From CAZVUW01 sp964629825 (GTDB lineage Bacteria; Actinomycetota; Nitriliruptoria; Euzebyales; Egibacteraceae), in NCBI GenBank assembly GCA_964629825.1, contig CAZVUW010000001.1, forward strand, positions 1 through 64,000: a stretch of DNA of 64,000 nt, written 5' to 3'. A program made the position numbers and the translations under genes. Below, in pieces: positions 40,121 to 51,132 of the stretch. Numbering within the stretch: position 1 is the first letter of the stretch; each line of letters starts with the position of its first letter. The notes beneath the pieces were generated by a model. It worked only from the letters and a program-made list of their open reading frames with translations. It was not told the DNA's origin and made no database searches.

Positions 40121-41619
40121 GAGCCCAGCACCGCCCCGATGTAGCCGGAGGTGTCGAGCAGGTCGGCCGCGGCGGCTGCGCTGAAGTCATAGAGCGGTCC
40201 GGCGAACACGGCGATGCCGATGCTGACGGTCACCAGGACGCCGGTGGCGAGCAGCATCGGGGCCGGCACCCGTCCGCTGGCGTTGCGGGCTGCGGCGGCC
40301 GCCTCGGCGGCGGGCTCGAGCTTGCCCCAGAACGCCCCCGCCCAGATCTTGCTCATGGAGAAGAGCGTCAGCAGGCTCACCAGCAGGCCGACGCCGATCA
40401 CGACCCAGCGGCCCTGATCCAGGCCCGCCTCGGTCAGGGCCAGCTTGGCGACGAAGCCGGAGAACGGCGGGATGCCGGCGAGGCTGAGCGCCGGCACGGC
40501 GAACAGCGCCGCCAGCACCGGGGCGCGGGTCGCGGTGCCCGCCAGCTCCGACAGCCGTCCGGTGCCGTGCGCGTGCTCGACCGCTCCACCGACGCAGAAC
40601 AGCGCCGTCTTCACCACGATGTGGTGGAGGATGTACAGGATCCCGCCGGCCAGCCCGGCGACGCTGTACAGGCCGAGGCCCAGGATCATGTAGCCGATCT
40701 GGCTGATGATGTGGAACGACAGGATCCGGCGGATCTCGTTCTGCGCGACCGCCCCGAGGACGCCGACGAGCATGGTGGCGCCGGCGACGAACAGCAGCAG
40801 CAGCGACGGGCCCTCGGACGGGAACATCAGGGTCTGGGTGCGGATGATCGCGTAGACCCCGACCTTGGTCAGCAGGGCGGCGAAGATTGCCGTCACCGGC
40901 GGCGGGGCGCTGGGGTAGCTGTCCGGCAACCAGAAGAACAGCGGGAACAGGCCCGCCTTGATGGCGAAGACGATCAGCAGCAGCAGGCCCATCGCGCTGC
41001 GGATGTGCTCGGGGACCTCCTGCAGACGGACGGCCAGGTCCGCCATGTTGACCGTCCCCGTCGAGGCGTACAGCAGCCCGACGGAGACGACGAACAGGGT
41101 CGAGGCGAGCAGGTTGATGACCACGTAGGTCATGCCCGTCCGCAGCTGCGCCCGCGAGGCCCCGAGCGTCAGCAGCACGTAGCTGCCGATCAGCATGAAC
41201 TCGAAGGCCACGAACATGTTGAACAGGTCGCCGGCCAGGAATGACTGTGCGACGCCCGCCGCCATCACCAGGTAGACGGGGTGGAAGTACAGCGACTCCG
41301 TCTCGGCCGGCATCTGCCCGATCGCGTAGATGAGCACGACGGCGACCATCAGCGCCGCGATCACGACCATCGCCACCGTGAAGCGGTCCGCGGCCAGGGT
41401 GATGCCGAACGGCGCCGGCCAGCTGCCCACCTGGACGGCGAGCGTGCCGTCGGCGTCGATCACGGCCTGGCCGAGCGCGACGGCGACGATCAGGGTCGCC
41501 AGGCAGGTCAGCCCCGACACCCAGCGCTGGGCGGTGCGGCTGCGGCTGAACAGCAGTGCCAGCGCCGCCCCGGATAGGGGCAGCAGGACCGGCAGGGGCA
41601 CCAGGAAGGAGCTGCTCAA
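40117..41619 (-). CDS. mrpD: Mrp cation/proton antiporter subunit MrpD
   Basis: MrpD is homologous to the proton-pumping NuoN/NuoL subunits of complex I and forms an ion path. It has 500 residues and about 14 membrane helices. Landmarks are AFEFMLIGSYVLLTLGASRA (conserved Glu), IKAGLFPLFFWLPDSYPSAP, KVGVYAIIRTQTLMFP and GIPPFSGFVAKLAL. TTG start overlapping the mrpC stop as TTGA. Confidence 0.94.
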   Translation of the reverse strand: MSSSFLVPLPVLLPLSGAALALLFSRSRTAQRWVSGLTCLATLIVAVALGQAVIDADGTLAVQVGSWPAPFGITLAADRFTVAMVVIAALMVAVVLIYAIGQMPAETESLYFHPVYLVMAAGVAQSFLAGDLFNMFVAFEFMLIGSYVLLTLGASRAQLRTGMTYVVINLLASTLFVVSVGLLYASTGTVNMADLAVRLQEVPEHIRSAMGLLLLIVFAIKAGLFPLFFWLPDSYPSAPPPVTAIFAALLTKVGVYAIIRTQTLMFPSEGPSLLLLFVAGATMLVGVLGAVAQNEIRRILSFHIISQIGYMILGLGLYSVAGLAGGILYILHHIVVKTALFCVGGAVEHAHGTGRLSELAGTATRAPVLAALFAVPALSLAGIPPFSGFVAKLALTEAGLDQGRWVVIGVGLLVSLLTLFSMSKIWAGAFWGKLEPAAEAAAAARNASGRVPAPMLLATGVLVTVSIGIAVFAGPLYDFSAAAAADLLDTSGYIGAVLGS

Positions 41620-41990
41620 CGGTCGTCCTCCTCGCCCTGCCGGGCGGCGCGTGCGGCCGCTCGGCGGTCGGCGACCGCATGCTCGACGTCGTCGCCTTCA
41701 CCGTCGCGCCAGGAGCGCCAGGCCATGGCCAGCAGGAAGGCCGTGGTGCCGAACGCGATCACGATCGCGGTGAGGGTGAGCGCCTGCGGCAGCGGGTCGG
41801 CGAACGGGCCGTCGCCGTAGCCGAGGATCGGTGCGTCGCCGGCGGCGCCGCCGGTCATCAGCAGCAGCAGGTTGGTGCCGTGCCCGATGAGCCCGAGCCC
41901 GATGGCGATGCGTGTCAGGCTGCGCTGCAGCAGGAGCCAGGTCCCGACGGCGAACAGCGCCCCGACCGCGATCGCGAGGATGCCGGTCAT
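41616..41990 (-). CDS. mrpC: Mrp cation/proton antiporter subunit MrpC
   Basis: NuoK-like subunit. The ATG at 41990 overlaps the mrpB stop and gives 124 residues with three helices: [40 protein letters not shown] (the family motif GlxLigHgvNLlll) and [20 protein letters not shown]. The tail (about 95-124) is charged and cytoplasmic. The longer frame upstream is a shadow of mrpB. Confidence 0.93.
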   Translation of the reverse strand: MTGILAIAVGALFAVGTWLLLQRSLTRIAIGLGLIGHGTNLLLLMTGGAAGDAPILGYGDGPFADPLPQALTLTAIVIAFGTTAFLLAMAWRSWRDGEGDDVEHAVADRRAAARAARQGEEDDR

Positions 41991-42442
41991 CGCTCCCCCC
42001 CTCTGGCCGGGACCGGGTCGCGGGGCTCCTCGGCGCCGAGGGTGGTCAGGATCATCCCGGTCAGCCCGATCACCACCAGGTAGACGCCGGTGTCGAAGAT
42101 GAGGTAGGTGGCCAGGGTGATCGGGCCGAACACGGGCATGGTCCAGCGGATCAGGGTCGACTCGAGCATCTCGCTGCCGAGCACCCAGCCGAGCACCGCG
42201 CTCGTGTAGGCGGCCAGCAGGCCGAGCGCGAGCAGCAGCTCCGGGCGCACGCGCAGGATCTTCCTGACCAGGGCGGCGCCGCCGTTGGCCCACAGCACCA
42301 CCAGCCCCGCCGCGGCGACCAGCCCGCCGATGAAGCCGCCGCCGGGGTAGGCGTGGCCGGAGCTCAGCAGGAACACCGAGAACACGAACACGGTCGGCAG
42401 GACGGAGCGGCTGACGGTGCTCAGGATGGTCGAGGGGTTCAC
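41987..42442 (-). CDS. mrpB: Mrp cation/proton antiporter subunit MrpB
   Basis: A 151-residue membrane subunit with four helices. It shows [20 protein letters not shown] (family motif fsxyllfrGHnaPGGGF) then [18 protein letters not shown], and [20 protein letters not shown] near the end. The start overlaps the mrpA stop as ATGA. Confidence 0.93.
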   Translation of the reverse strand: MNPSTILSTVSRSVLPTVFVFSVFLLSSGHAYPGGGFIGGLVAAAGLVVLWANGGAALVRKILRVRPELLLALGLLAAYTSAVLGWVLGSEMLESTLIRWTMPVFGPITLATYLIFDTGVYLVVIGLTGMILTTLGAEEPRDPVPARGGER

Positions 42443-44820
42443 TGCGCCCCTCCCGCCGTCTCGGCGCCCACGGGGTCGGCGGCGCTCTCGTCCCCGGCGT
42501 GCGCGTTACGGCGCCGCGCTAGCAGCAGGGCCGCGAACCCGAGGGCGGCCACGGCCAGGACGGTGATCTCGCCGAGGGTGTCGAAGCCGCGGAAGTCGAC
42601 CAGGACGATGTTCACGATGTTGTGCCCGCCGGCCTCCTCGGTGTGCGCGATGAAGTCCTCCGAGACTGAGGGTGCGGCGATCCGGGCGCGACCGGCGATC
42701 AGCGCGAAGCCGGCGACGAAAACACCGACCGAGCCCGCGACCAGGCCGCGCACCGCCTGGGTCACGTGCCAGTGGTGGGCGGCGAAGCGCGGTGGCAGGT
42801 GACGCAGGGCCAGCGCGAACACGACCAGGCCCAGGGTCTCGACCAGCAGCTGGGTGAGCGCCAGGTCCGGTGCTCCGTGCAGCGCGAACAGGGTGACGAC
42901 GGCATAGCCGACGCCGCCCATGGCGAGCACCGCGGCGAAGCGTCGGCGCGCGACCGCGGCGGCGACGGCGGCGGCGATGGCGACGCCGACCGCGACGACC
43001 TGGAGGGGCGAGTCCGCGAGCCGGGCCGGCAGCCACGGCGATCGGTCACCCACCAGCGCCGCCGTCGGCACGACCACCGCGACGGTGAGGATGACGGCGA
43101 GGTAGATGGGCAGCGAGCCGTTCTGCACGATCGCCGTGCTCCAGCGGGCGCTGCGGTTGAGCAGCCGCACCGCGCCGTCGTATGCGCCGGCCGCCGACGG
43201 CACGGCGGGCAGCCGCTCCTGCAGCGACTCGACCCGACCACGCCAGAGGACGACCAGGCCACCGAGCGCGAGGATGAGCAGGCTCAGGTACAGCGGCGTG
43301 CCGAGCCCGTGCCACAGGGCCAGCCCGTGCGGCTCGGCATTGGCGTCGAGAGCGACGGTCGCCGAGTCGACGAGGGGTCCGGCCAGCCCGGGCAGGAGGC
43401 CGAGCAGCACCGTGAGCACGGCCAGGAGCGCAGCAGGCGCGACGAACGCGCCGCCCGGGCGGTGGTGCAGGTGCGGCGGCTCTTGACCAGCCGCACGCTG
43501 CGCCGAAGAGAGCTTCTTGCTGCCGAACGCGCCCAGCACGAAGCGGCCGCTGTAGGCGAACGTGAGGATCGATCCGATCACCACTGCGGCCAGCCACAGG
43601 GGCGCGTACGAGCCGAGCGCGGAGGTGTCCAGAAGCGCGGTGAGCGCCGCCTCCTTCGACACGAAGCCGAACAGCAGCGGCACGCCAGCCATGGACGCCG
43701 CCGCGATCGTGGCGATCGCCGCCAGCCAGGGCAGCTCGCGCCCGACGCCGCTCAGCCGGCGCAGATCGCGGGTGCCGTAGGAGTGGTCGAGGATCCCGAC
43801 CACCATGAACAGCGTCGCCTTGAACAGCCCGTGCGCGAGCAGCAGCGCGGCACCGGCGTGCAGCGCGGCCTCCGTGCCCGCGCCCATCAGCACCATCATG
43901 AAGCCGAGCTGGCTCACGGTTCCGTAGGCCAGGAGCAGCTTCAGGTCGTGCTGGCGGAGCGCCCGCCAGCCCCCGAGCAGCATCGTGGCCGCGCCGAGGG
44001 TCACCGTCACCGTCCGCCACCCGGGCGTTGCCAGCACCAGGATCGGCGACAGCCGGGCGGCCAGGTACACCCCGGCCTTCACCATCGTCGCGGAGTGCAG
44101 GTAGGCGCTGACCGGGGTCGGGGCGGTCATGGCGCCCGGCAGCCAGAAGTGGAACGGGACCTGGGCGGACTTGGTCGCCATGCCCATCAGCAGGCACAGC
44201 CCGGCGGCGACCACGAGCGGCCCGGAGCCCGGCGGGGACGCGGCCATCTCCCCGATGGAGAAGGTGCCGGCTGACTGCCCAAGCAGGATGATCCCGGCGA
44301 GCATCACCAGCCCCCCCAGGCTGGTCACGAGCAGCGCCTGGAGGGCCGCGCCGCGCGCCTCGGCGGAGGTGTGGTTCAACCCGATCAGCAGGTAGCTGGT
44401 GATCGAGGTCAGCTCCCAGAACACGTACAGCGCGATCAGGTGGTCGACCGTCACGACGCCGAGCATCGAGCCGGAGAAGGCGCACAGCAGGCCGGCGTAG
44501 CGGCCGAGGTCGGAGCGGTCGGCGTCGAAGTAGCGGGCGGCGTAGGAGAAGATCAAGACGCCGATCCCCGACACCAGCAGGATCATGACCAGGCTGAAGG
44601 CGTCCAGGCGCAGCCCCAGCTCCAGGTCGATGGCAGGGACCCAGCGGATCGTCTCCTCGACCGCCTCGCCGTCGAGCACCCGCGGGGCCTGCGAAAGGGC
44701 GTAGACCAGCGTCGCGGCGGACGGCAGGGCAGCCAGTCCGAAGACGGCACGCCCGAGCCGGCCGGCGGCAGCGGCCAGCACCGCGACGGCGGCGTGGAGC
44801 GCGATCAGGGCGGCGAGCAA
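42439..44820 (-). CDS. mrpA: Mrp cation/proton antiporter subunit MrpA
   Basis: The large NuoL-like subunit, 793 residues with about 20 membrane helices. Landmarks: [60 protein letters not shown] and [16 protein letters not shown]. The C-terminal 200 residues include the MbhD/MbhE-like region ([40 protein letters not shown]), so MrpA has its usual fused form. A TTG start at 44820 with AAGGA upstream. First gene of the complete mrpA-G operon; a role in sodium and pH homeostasis is expected. Confidence 0.95.
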   Translation of the reverse strand: MLAALIALHAAVAVLAAAAGRLGRAVFGLAALPSAATLVYALSQAPRVLDGEAVEETIRWVPAIDLELGLRLDAFSLVMILLVSGIGVLIFSYAARYFDADRSDLGRYAGLLCAFSGSMLGVVTVDHLIALYVFWELTSITSYLLIGLNHTSAEARGAALQALLVTSLGGLVMLAGIILLGQSAGTFSIGEMAASPPGSGPLVVAAGLCLLMGMATKSAQVPFHFWLPGAMTAPTPVSAYLHSATMVKAGVYLAARLSPILVLATPGWRTVTVTLGAATMLLGGWRALRQHDLKLLLAYGTVSQLGFMMVLMGAGTEAALHAGAALLLAHGLFKATLFMVVGILDHSYGTRDLRRLSGVGRELPWLAAIATIAAASMAGVPLLFGFVSKEAALTALLDTSALGSYAPLWLAAVVIGSILTFAYSGRFVLGAFGSKKLSSAQRAAGQEPPHLHHRPGGAFVAPAALLAVLTVLLGLLPGLAGPLVDSATVALDANAEPHGLALWHGLGTPLYLSLLILALGGLVVLWRGRVESLQERLPAVPSAAGAYDGAVRLLNRSARWSTAIVQNGSLPIYLAVILTVAVVVPTAALVGDRSPWLPARLADSPLQVVAVGVAIAAAVAAAVARRRFAAVLAMGGVGYAVVTLFALHGAPDLALTQLLVETLGLVVFALALRHLPPRFAAHHWHVTQAVRGLVAGSVGVFVAGFALIAGRARIAAPSVSEDFIAHTEEAGGHNIVNIVLVDFRGFDTLGEITVLAVAALGFAALLLARRRNAHAGDESAADPVGAETAGGAQ

Positions 44821-44950
44821 GAGCTGGTTCCTTCACAGGGCGCCGCAAGGGGCGCCGGTCGGGGGCGTCTTGGCTTGGTCGGCAGGATGAGCGGTGGACT
44901 GAAGCGTCTCCGGTCTGCACCCAGCCGGTGGGCGGCCGGCGCGCGGGAGA

Positions 44951-45616
44951 CTACCGCGTCGCGGCCTCGCGCAGCCGCAGCGCCAGCGCGGCGGCGACGG
45001 CCGCGGGGTCTTCCGCGCGGGTCAGCGCCCGGACGACCACGAGCCGTCGCGCTCCTGCCTCGAGGGCCTCATCGGCGGTGTCGGGGCCCATCGCCCCGGT
45101 GACGAACCAGGGCCGCTCCCCCGCCACCGCGGCGGCGTGCCGCACCGGTCCCAGACCGATGGGCGGCCGCCCCTGCTTGGTCGGCGTGGCGTGCACCGGG
45201 CCGACCGCGAAGTAGTCGCAGTCCTCACCGAGCGCCGCGTCGATCTCCCCCACCGAGTGCGTGGAGCGGCCGACCAGTCGCTGCCGGCCCACGACCGCTC
45301 GCGCCGCATGCGGTGGCGGGTCCTCCTGACCGACGTGGACGCCGTCGGCGTCGACCTCGACCGCCAGCTCGGGGTCGTCGTTGACGATGAACAGGGCGCC
45401 GTGGCGCTCCGCGGCCGCGCGGAAGGCTGCGGCGGCCGTCAGCAGCTCGGCGCGCTCCGCGGTGGAGTCGCGCAGCTGGACGATGTCCACGCCCGCGCCC
45501 AGGACGGTGTCCAGGAATTCCTCCAGGTCGCCCTCGGACGCGCGGCGGTCGGTGCACAGGTACAGGCGGGCCGCACGCAGTCGCGCCCGTCGCCAGGTGC
45601 CGTCTCTGGTCTCCAT
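44951..45616 (-). CDS. thiE: Thiamine phosphate synthase ThiE
   Basis: ThiE joins HMP-pyrophosphate and thiazole phosphate to give thiamine phosphate. The protein has 221 residues. Motifs: ARLYLCTDRRASEGDLEEFL, GVDIVQLRDS (the usual QLRxK has Ser in place of Lys), VNDDPELAVEVDADGVHVGQ and DYFAVGPVHATPTKQGRPPI. It is divergent from thiO. A TAGGGT element ends 9 bases before the ATG, so the mRNA may be nearly leaderless. No second TPP riboswitch was seen on this side. Confidence 0.92.
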   Translation of the reverse strand: METRDGTWRRARLRAARLYLCTDRRASEGDLEEFLDTVLGAGVDIVQLRDSTAERAELLTAAAAFRAAAERHGALFIVNDDPELAVEVDADGVHVGQEDPPPHAARAVVGRQRLVGRSTHSVGEIDAALGEDCDYFAVGPVHATPTKQGRPPIGLGPVRHAAAVAGERPWFVTGAMGPDTADEALEAGARRLVVVRALTRAEDPAAVAAALALRLREAATR

Positions 45617-45672
45617 CGCCGCCGGACCCTACCGCGTCCGCGCTGCCGGGCCGGCAGCCCTATCCTGGGCGT

Positions 45673-45764
45673 TGGCACGGGAGCCCGGACAAGCGGGCTG
45701 AGAGGGCGGCCGCAGACCGCCGACCGTCAGGACCTGATCCGGATCATGCCGGCGAAGGGAGCGG
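45673..45764 (+). ncRNA. TPP riboswitch (thi box)
   Basis: The conserved thi-box elements appear in order: GGGAGCCCG near the start, GGGCTGAGAGGG at 45695-45706, GACCTGATCCGGATCATGCC at 45731-45750 and GGCGAAGGGA at 45751-45760. It lies 30 bases ahead of thiO on the same strand. A -10-like TATCCT (45661-45666) precedes it. Downstream, GGAGCG/CGCTCC can pair, and the CTCC could also pair with the thiO ribosome site, so translational control by thiamine diphosphate is likely. Confidence 0.95.
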
Positions 45765-45794
45765 CTGCGGCGCTCCATCAGGCAGGAGTGGAGG

Positions 45795-46933
45795 ATGCAG
45801 CAGTCGGCCGATCTGGCGGTGGTGGGCGGAGGCGCCATCGGGCTCGCCTGCGCCTGGCGCTGCGCCCAGGCCGGGCTGCGCGTCGTCGTCCTCGATGACC
45901 GCCCAGCCCGCGGCGCCACCTGGGCGGCGGCCGGGATGCTCGCCCCGGTCACGGAGCTGCACGCCGGCGAGGAGGAGCTGCTGCGCCTGAACCTCGCCTC
46001 CAACGAGCGCTGGCCCGACTTCGCGGCCGCCGTGGCCGAGGCCGCCGGAACCGACATCGGACACCGCATCAGCGGGACGCTGGTGGTGGCGCGCGACCGC
46101 GACGACGCGGCGGTGCTCGACGACCTGCACGCGCTGCAGGTGCGGCTTGGGCTGGAGGCGAAGCGGCTCGGGGCGCGCGCGACCCGGGCGCTGGAGCCCG
46201 GCCTGAGCCCGCGCATCAGCGGTGGCATCGCCGTCGCAGGGGACAACCAGGTCGACAACCGCGCCCTGGTCGAGGCGCTCCTGGTCGCCTGCCGCCGTGC
46301 CGGCGTTGAGGTGCGGGAAAGCCGGGTCACGGGTCTGCGGCGCGTTGGCGACCGCGTGACCGGGGTCGTGACGCAGGACGGCGACGAGCTAGCTTCCGGT
46401 CGGGTGCTGCTCGCGGCCGGCGCCGCCAGCGGCGCCATCGAGGGGCTGCCGCGGGGCGCCGTCCCCACCCGACCGGTCAAGGGGCAGCTGCTGCACCTGC
46501 GCCGTCCGGCCGGCGACCCGCTGACGATCGCCGAGCGCAACATCCGCGGCGTCGACGTCTACATCGTCCCCCGCGCCGACGGCCGCGTGGTGGTCGGCGC
46601 CACCGCCGAGGAGCGCGGCTGGGACCGCAGCGTCACCGCCGGCGCGGTGCTCCACCTGCTGCGCGCCGCCTGGGAGCTGCTGCCGGGCCTGGCCGAGTAC
46701 GAGCTCACCGAGACCATCGCCGGGCTGCGTCCGGGCTCGCCCGACAACCGCCCGCTGATCGGCTGGGGCCCCCTGGAGGGGCTGGTGGTCGCCACCGGCC
46801 ACTACCGCAACGGCGTGCTGCTGACGCCGCTCACCTCGGAGGCGATCGCGGCGCTGCTGACCGACCGGACGCCGCCCGTGGATCTCGGGCCGTTCGACCC
46901 GCGCCGCTTCGAGAGCTCGGCGGTGAGGAGCCC

Positions 46934-46937
<4 letters not shown>
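45795..46937 (+). CDS. thiO: Glycine oxidase ThiO
   Basis: ThiO is an FAD enzyme that oxidises glycine to the iminoacetate used for the thiazole ring. The protein has 380 residues. The N-terminal dinucleotide fold is LAVVGGGAIGLACAWRCAQA. It continues with the family segments GATWAAAGMLAPVTELHAGE and GGIAVAGDNQVDNRALVEAL, and ends with ETIAGLRPGSPDNRPLIGWG and VATGHYRNGVLLTPLTSEAI. GGAGG ribosome site. Its end overlaps thiS. Confidence 0.93.
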
Positions 46938-47918
<981 letters not shown>

Positions 47919-47930
47919 GGGGGCGGCTCC

Positions 47931-48266
47931 CTACAGGCTCGGGTCGGCCAGGTCCAGCCGCCGCAGCCGCTCCTCCAGGCGCTGCACCTCCACCGCGACG
48001 GCGTCGATCTCCCGGGCGATCCGCACGTCGAACTGCGGGTAGAGGATCTGGAAGGTCGTCTCGGCGGCCCCGATCTGCCAGCCAGCCTCGGCGACGAACT
48101 CGCCGAGGTCGAACTCCCAGGTGAACAGGGCCTCGTCCCCGTAGTCGTGCACCCACTCGGTCAGGAACCGGTTCGGCTGCCGCGCATACTGCACGACGCC
48201 GCGCCGGTCGTTCTGCACGGCCGCGAAGCCCAGGGACTGAAGGGCCTGGTGGAAGTCGTCGGTCAC
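47931..48266 (-). CDS. Conserved hypothetical protein
   Basis: A 111-residue soluble protein. The GTG at 48266 has an AAGGGGGAG ribosome site. It contains DDFHQALQSLGFAAVQNDRR, FLTEWVHDYGDEALFTWEFD and a C-terminal helix AVAVEVQRLEERLRRLDLAD. I do not recognise a family. It is convergent with thiG and divergent from the PASTA kinase. The frame stays open far upstream as a shadow of the kinase gene. Confidence 0.75.
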   Translation of the reverse strand: MTDDFHQALQSLGFAAVQNDRRGVVQYARQPNRFLTEWVHDYGDEALFTWEFDLGEFVAEAGWQIGAAETTFQILYPQFDVRIAREIDAVAVEVQRLEERLRRLDLADPSL

Positions 48267-48332
48267 CGCTCCCCCTTGCTCACGCAGGCAAGGTACTAGC
48301 CGCGCCTCCGCGGCGCGGAGCCCGTGCGCTCC

Positions 48333-48338
48333 TACACT
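48333..48338 (+). promoter_or_regulatory. -10 element close to the pknB start
   Basis: TACACT ends 9 bases before the ATG of the kinase gene, with no ribosome site between. The mRNA would have little or no leader. A CTCCGC/GCGGAG hairpin lies just upstream (48306-48320). Confidence 0.4.
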
Positions 48339-48347
48339 GGCCCGACC

Positions 48348-50294
48348 ATGCAGGACGTCACCCGCATCGGCGGCGCCGTCGGCGAGGTCGCTGTCGGGCG
48401 CGTGCTCGGCGAGCGCTATCACCTGCTCGAGCGCGTCGGCGTCGGCGGGATGGCGACCATCTACCGGGCCCGCGACGCCAAGCTTGACCGCGACGTCGCG
48501 GTCAAGGTGCTCCACGGGCACCTGGCCGATGATCCCAGCGTGCTCGCGCGCTTCCGCACCGAGGCCCGTCACGCGGCCGCGCTGGTGCACCCGCACATCG
48601 TCCACGTCTACGACCAGGGCGAGCAGGCGCTGCCCTACATCGTCATGGAGTACGTGGACGGGCCGTCGCTGCGCGACGTCCTGCGGAAGCGCGGCGCCCT
48701 CAGCCCCGGTGAGGCCCTGGCGCTGATCGAGCCGGTGTGCATGGCGCTGGAGCGCGCGCACGCGCACGGGGTCGTCCACCGCGACATCAAGCCGGAGAAC
48801 GTGCTGGTCACGTCGGAGGGCGTGGCGAAGGTCGCCGACTTCGGCATCGCGCGCGCCCTGTCGGCGACCAACCACACCCAGACCGGCGCGCTGATCGGCA
48901 GCGTCCACTACCTGGCGCCGGAGCTGGTCGAGGGGCGCGCGGCGAGCTTCGCCAGCGATCAGTACGCCGTCGGGGTCCTGCTGTTCGAGCTGCTGACCGG
49001 CCGCAAGGCGCTCACGGCGGAGACGCCCATGGCGGTCGCCCTGCGCCACGGGCGCGAGCCGATCCCGGCGCCGAGCTCGCTCAACCCCGACCTCCCCCCG
49101 GCGATCGACGCGGTGGTGGCGCGCGCGACGGCGATGGACCCGGCCGACCGCTACCCGGATCTCCGCGCGCTGGTGGAGGACCTCACGGCGGCTGTGCCCG
49201 GCGGCGCGGTGCCGGTGGTGGTGGATCGCGGCGGAGCGGACGGCGAGGACCGGACCCTGGTCATCCCGCCGCCGGCCGAGCTCGACCTGCCGGAGCCCTC
49301 CCCCGACCACACCGATGTGCTGGCACCGCAGGACACCCCGAAGCCGCGACGACGGCGCAGGCTGCTGGTCGGCCTGCTGCTGACGGTGCTCGTCCTCGGC
49401 GCGCTCGCCGGCGGCGCCTACGCAACCTACAACTGGGTGATCGCGCCCTGGCAGACCGTTCCCGACCTCAGCGACGCCGACCACGACGAGGCGCGCAGGG
49501 CGCTGGCGGCGCTGGAGCTGACGCTGACCGTCTCGGGCGAGGAGTCCAGCCGCACCGTCGCAGAGGGCGCGGTCATCACTCAGGATCCCCGTCCCGGCAC
49601 GCAGCTGCGCAGCGGCAACAGCGTCGCCGTGGTCCTGTCCTCGGGTCCGGCCTTCGTCGAGGTGCCGCAGGTGATCGGCCTGCCGCTGGACGAGGCCCGG
49701 GAGATCTTCGAGGGGCCGCCCTACTTCATGCAGATCGACCGCATCGACGAGGACTACAACGACAACGTCCCCGCGGGCGTGATCGCCGGCCAGGTGCCCT
49801 CCGCCGGCGAGGAGGTGCGCCAGGGGGCGCGCGCCATCCTCAACATGTCCCTGGGCATCGAGCAGGTGGTCGTCCCCGACCTGGCGGGCCTCGCGCTCGA
49901 GGAGGCCGAGGCCGCGCTCGCAGACGCGCGCCTGGAGATCGCGGCCAGCGAGGAGTGGAGCGACGACGTTCCCACGGCCGGCATGGTCGTGCGCCAGGGG
50001 ACCGAGGCCGGCAGCGAGGTCGACGTCCACTCGACCGTGGAGGTCGTGATCTCGCGCGGACCGCTGACCATCGAGCTCCCCAACGTCGAGGGCCGGGGCA
50101 TCGGCGGCGCGGTGGCAGATCTCGAGGCGCTGAGCCTGGACGTGCAGGTGCACACCCAGCCGATCCCGCGCATCGGCCCGTTCCGCCGCGGCGAGGCGGG
50201 CAGGGTCGAGGCCCAGAGCCCGCGGCCGGGCACCGCCGTCCAGCGGGGCCAGCGCATCGACCTGTACACCTTCGTCGACGACGAGGAGGGCTGA
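48348..50294 (+). CDS. PASTA-domain serine/threonine protein kinase (PknB type)
   Basis: A membrane kinase that senses cell-wall fragments through PASTA domains. The ATG at 48348 gives 648 residues. The kinase domain (about 20-295) has GVGGMATIYRARD, the Lys in DVAVKVLHGHL, HGVVHRDIKPENVLV, VADFGIARAL and LIGSVHYLAPELVEG. After an acidic linker there is one membrane helix (about 340-360, LLVGLLLTVLVLGALAGGAY). Four PASTA repeats fill about 365-648, with motifs such as VPQVIGLPLDEAREIFEG and VVPDLAGLALEEAEAAL. Not in a division cluster here. Confidence 0.93.
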   Translation: MQDVTRIGGAVGEVAVGRVLGERYHLLERVGVGGMATIYRARDAKLDRDVAVKVLHGHLADDPSVLARFRTEARHAAALVHPHIVHVYDQGEQALPYIVMEYVDGPSLRDVLRKRGALSPGEALALIEPVCMALERAHAHGVVHRDIKPENVLVTSEGVAKVADFGIARALSATNHTQTGALIGSVHYLAPELVEGRAASFASDQYAVGVLLFELLTGRKALTAETPMAVALRHGREPIPAPSSLNPDLPPAIDAVVARATAMDPADRYPDLRALVEDLTAAVPGGAVPVVVDRGGADGEDRTLVIPPPAELDLPEPSPDHTDVLAPQDTPKPRRRRRLLVGLLLTVLVLGALAGGAYATYNWVIAPWQTVPDLSDADHDEARRALAALELTLTVSGEESSRTVAEGAVITQDPRPGTQLRSGNSVAVVLSSGPAFVEVPQVIGLPLDEAREIFEGPPYFMQIDRIDEDYNDNVPAGVIAGQVPSAGEEVRQGARAILNMSLGIEQVVVPDLAGLALEEAEAALADARLEIAASEEWSDDVPTAGMVVRQGTEAGSEVDVHSTVEVVISRGPLTIELPNVEGRGIGGAVADLEALSLDVQVHTQPIPRIGPFRRGEAGRVEAQSPRPGTAVQRGQRIDLYTFVDDEEG

Positions 50295-50305
50295 GCTCCC
50301 CGCGC

Positions 50306-51130
50306 TCAGTCCTCCAGCAGGGCGCCCTCTGGCGGCGGTCCCCGCACCTCCACCTCGCTGATGGCGGCCGCGCCCTCGCCATCGACGGCCGCGATCGTCA
50401 GGCGCAGGCTGGACGCCTCGAGCGTCTCCGGCAGGTCGATCGCCTGCGGCCCATCCACGTCCAGCAGGGACGCCACGAAGGTGCGATCACCGATGTCGAT
50501 GCGCAGCTCTGACGGGCGCGCCCCCGGGTCCGCGCCGTCGCCGGCGCCGTTCCACACCACCAGCCGGTTGACCTGGGCGCTGCCGGCCAGCTGAAGCTCG
50601 ACCCACTCCCCCACGCCATCGCCGGAGGCGTCCTCCCGCCAGGCCGTCTCCGGGTCGCCGTCGACCAGCAGCTCGGGCGCTCCCGAGCCGGTGGCCGACG
50701 AGGTCCGCACGGCCGACACCTCGAGCTGCAGCTCGCGCGGGAGCTCGCTCGGGCGGGCGAACGGGCCGATGCCGCTGGCCGAAAGGATCGTGATGATCAC
50801 TCCCACGATCGCGATGGCGGCGACCGCGACGGCCAGCGTGAACACCACCGGTGAGGAGGGCTCCTCGACCGCTGCCGCGTCGGGCTGCTCGTCCTCGCCC
50901 TGCACCGCCCCGGAGTCCTCGCCGGTGAGGTCTGTGCCGCAGCGTGCGCACTCCCGTCGGCTGGCCGCGTTGGTGGCCTCGCACGACGGGCAGCTGACGA
51001 AGCGCGGTTCCGCGACCGCGGTCGGCTCCACCGCCGTTGGCCCGGTGAGCACCAGCGCATAGCCGCAGCGGGTGCAGTAGTTGGGTGCGCCCTGGAGCTC
51101 GGCTTCGCAGCGCGGGCAGCGCGTCACCAC
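50306..51130 (-). CDS. Zinc-ribbon membrane protein with discoidin-like C-terminal domain
   Basis: A 274-residue protein. Two zinc ribbons lie at the N-terminus: CPRC with CTRCG (residues about 5-22) and CPSC with CARCG (about 47-66). An acidic linker leads to one membrane helix (about 95-117, VVFTLAVAVAAIAIVGVIIT). The outer part (about 130-274) has a beta-rich form with LLVDGDPETAWREDASGDGV, LQLAGSAQVNRLVVWNGAGD and SLRLTIAAVDGEGAAAISEV, resembling F5/8-type C (discoidin-like) domains that bind glycans. It is convergent with the PASTA kinase, 11 bases apart. A cell-envelope role is possible. Confidence 0.7.
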   Translation of the reverse strand: MVTRCPRCEAELQGAPNYCTRCGYALVLTGPTAVEPTAVAEPRFVSCPSCEATNAASRRECARCGTDLTGEDSGAVQGEDEQPDAAAVEEPSSPVVFTLAVAVAAIAIVGVIITILSASGIGPFARPSELPRELQLEVSAVRTSSATGSGAPELLVDGDPETAWREDASGDGVGEWVELQLAGSAQVNRLVVWNGAGDGADPGARPSELRIDIGDRTFVASLLDVDGPQAIDLPETLEASSLRLTIAAVDGEGAAAISEVEVRGPPPEGALLED

Positions 51131-51132
51131 GA

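Noticed and set aside
47931..50153. 740-codon minus-strand frame over the PASTA kinase
   Set aside because: Only its last 111 codons, after the GTG at 48266, look like a real protein; the rest is antisense to the kinase.
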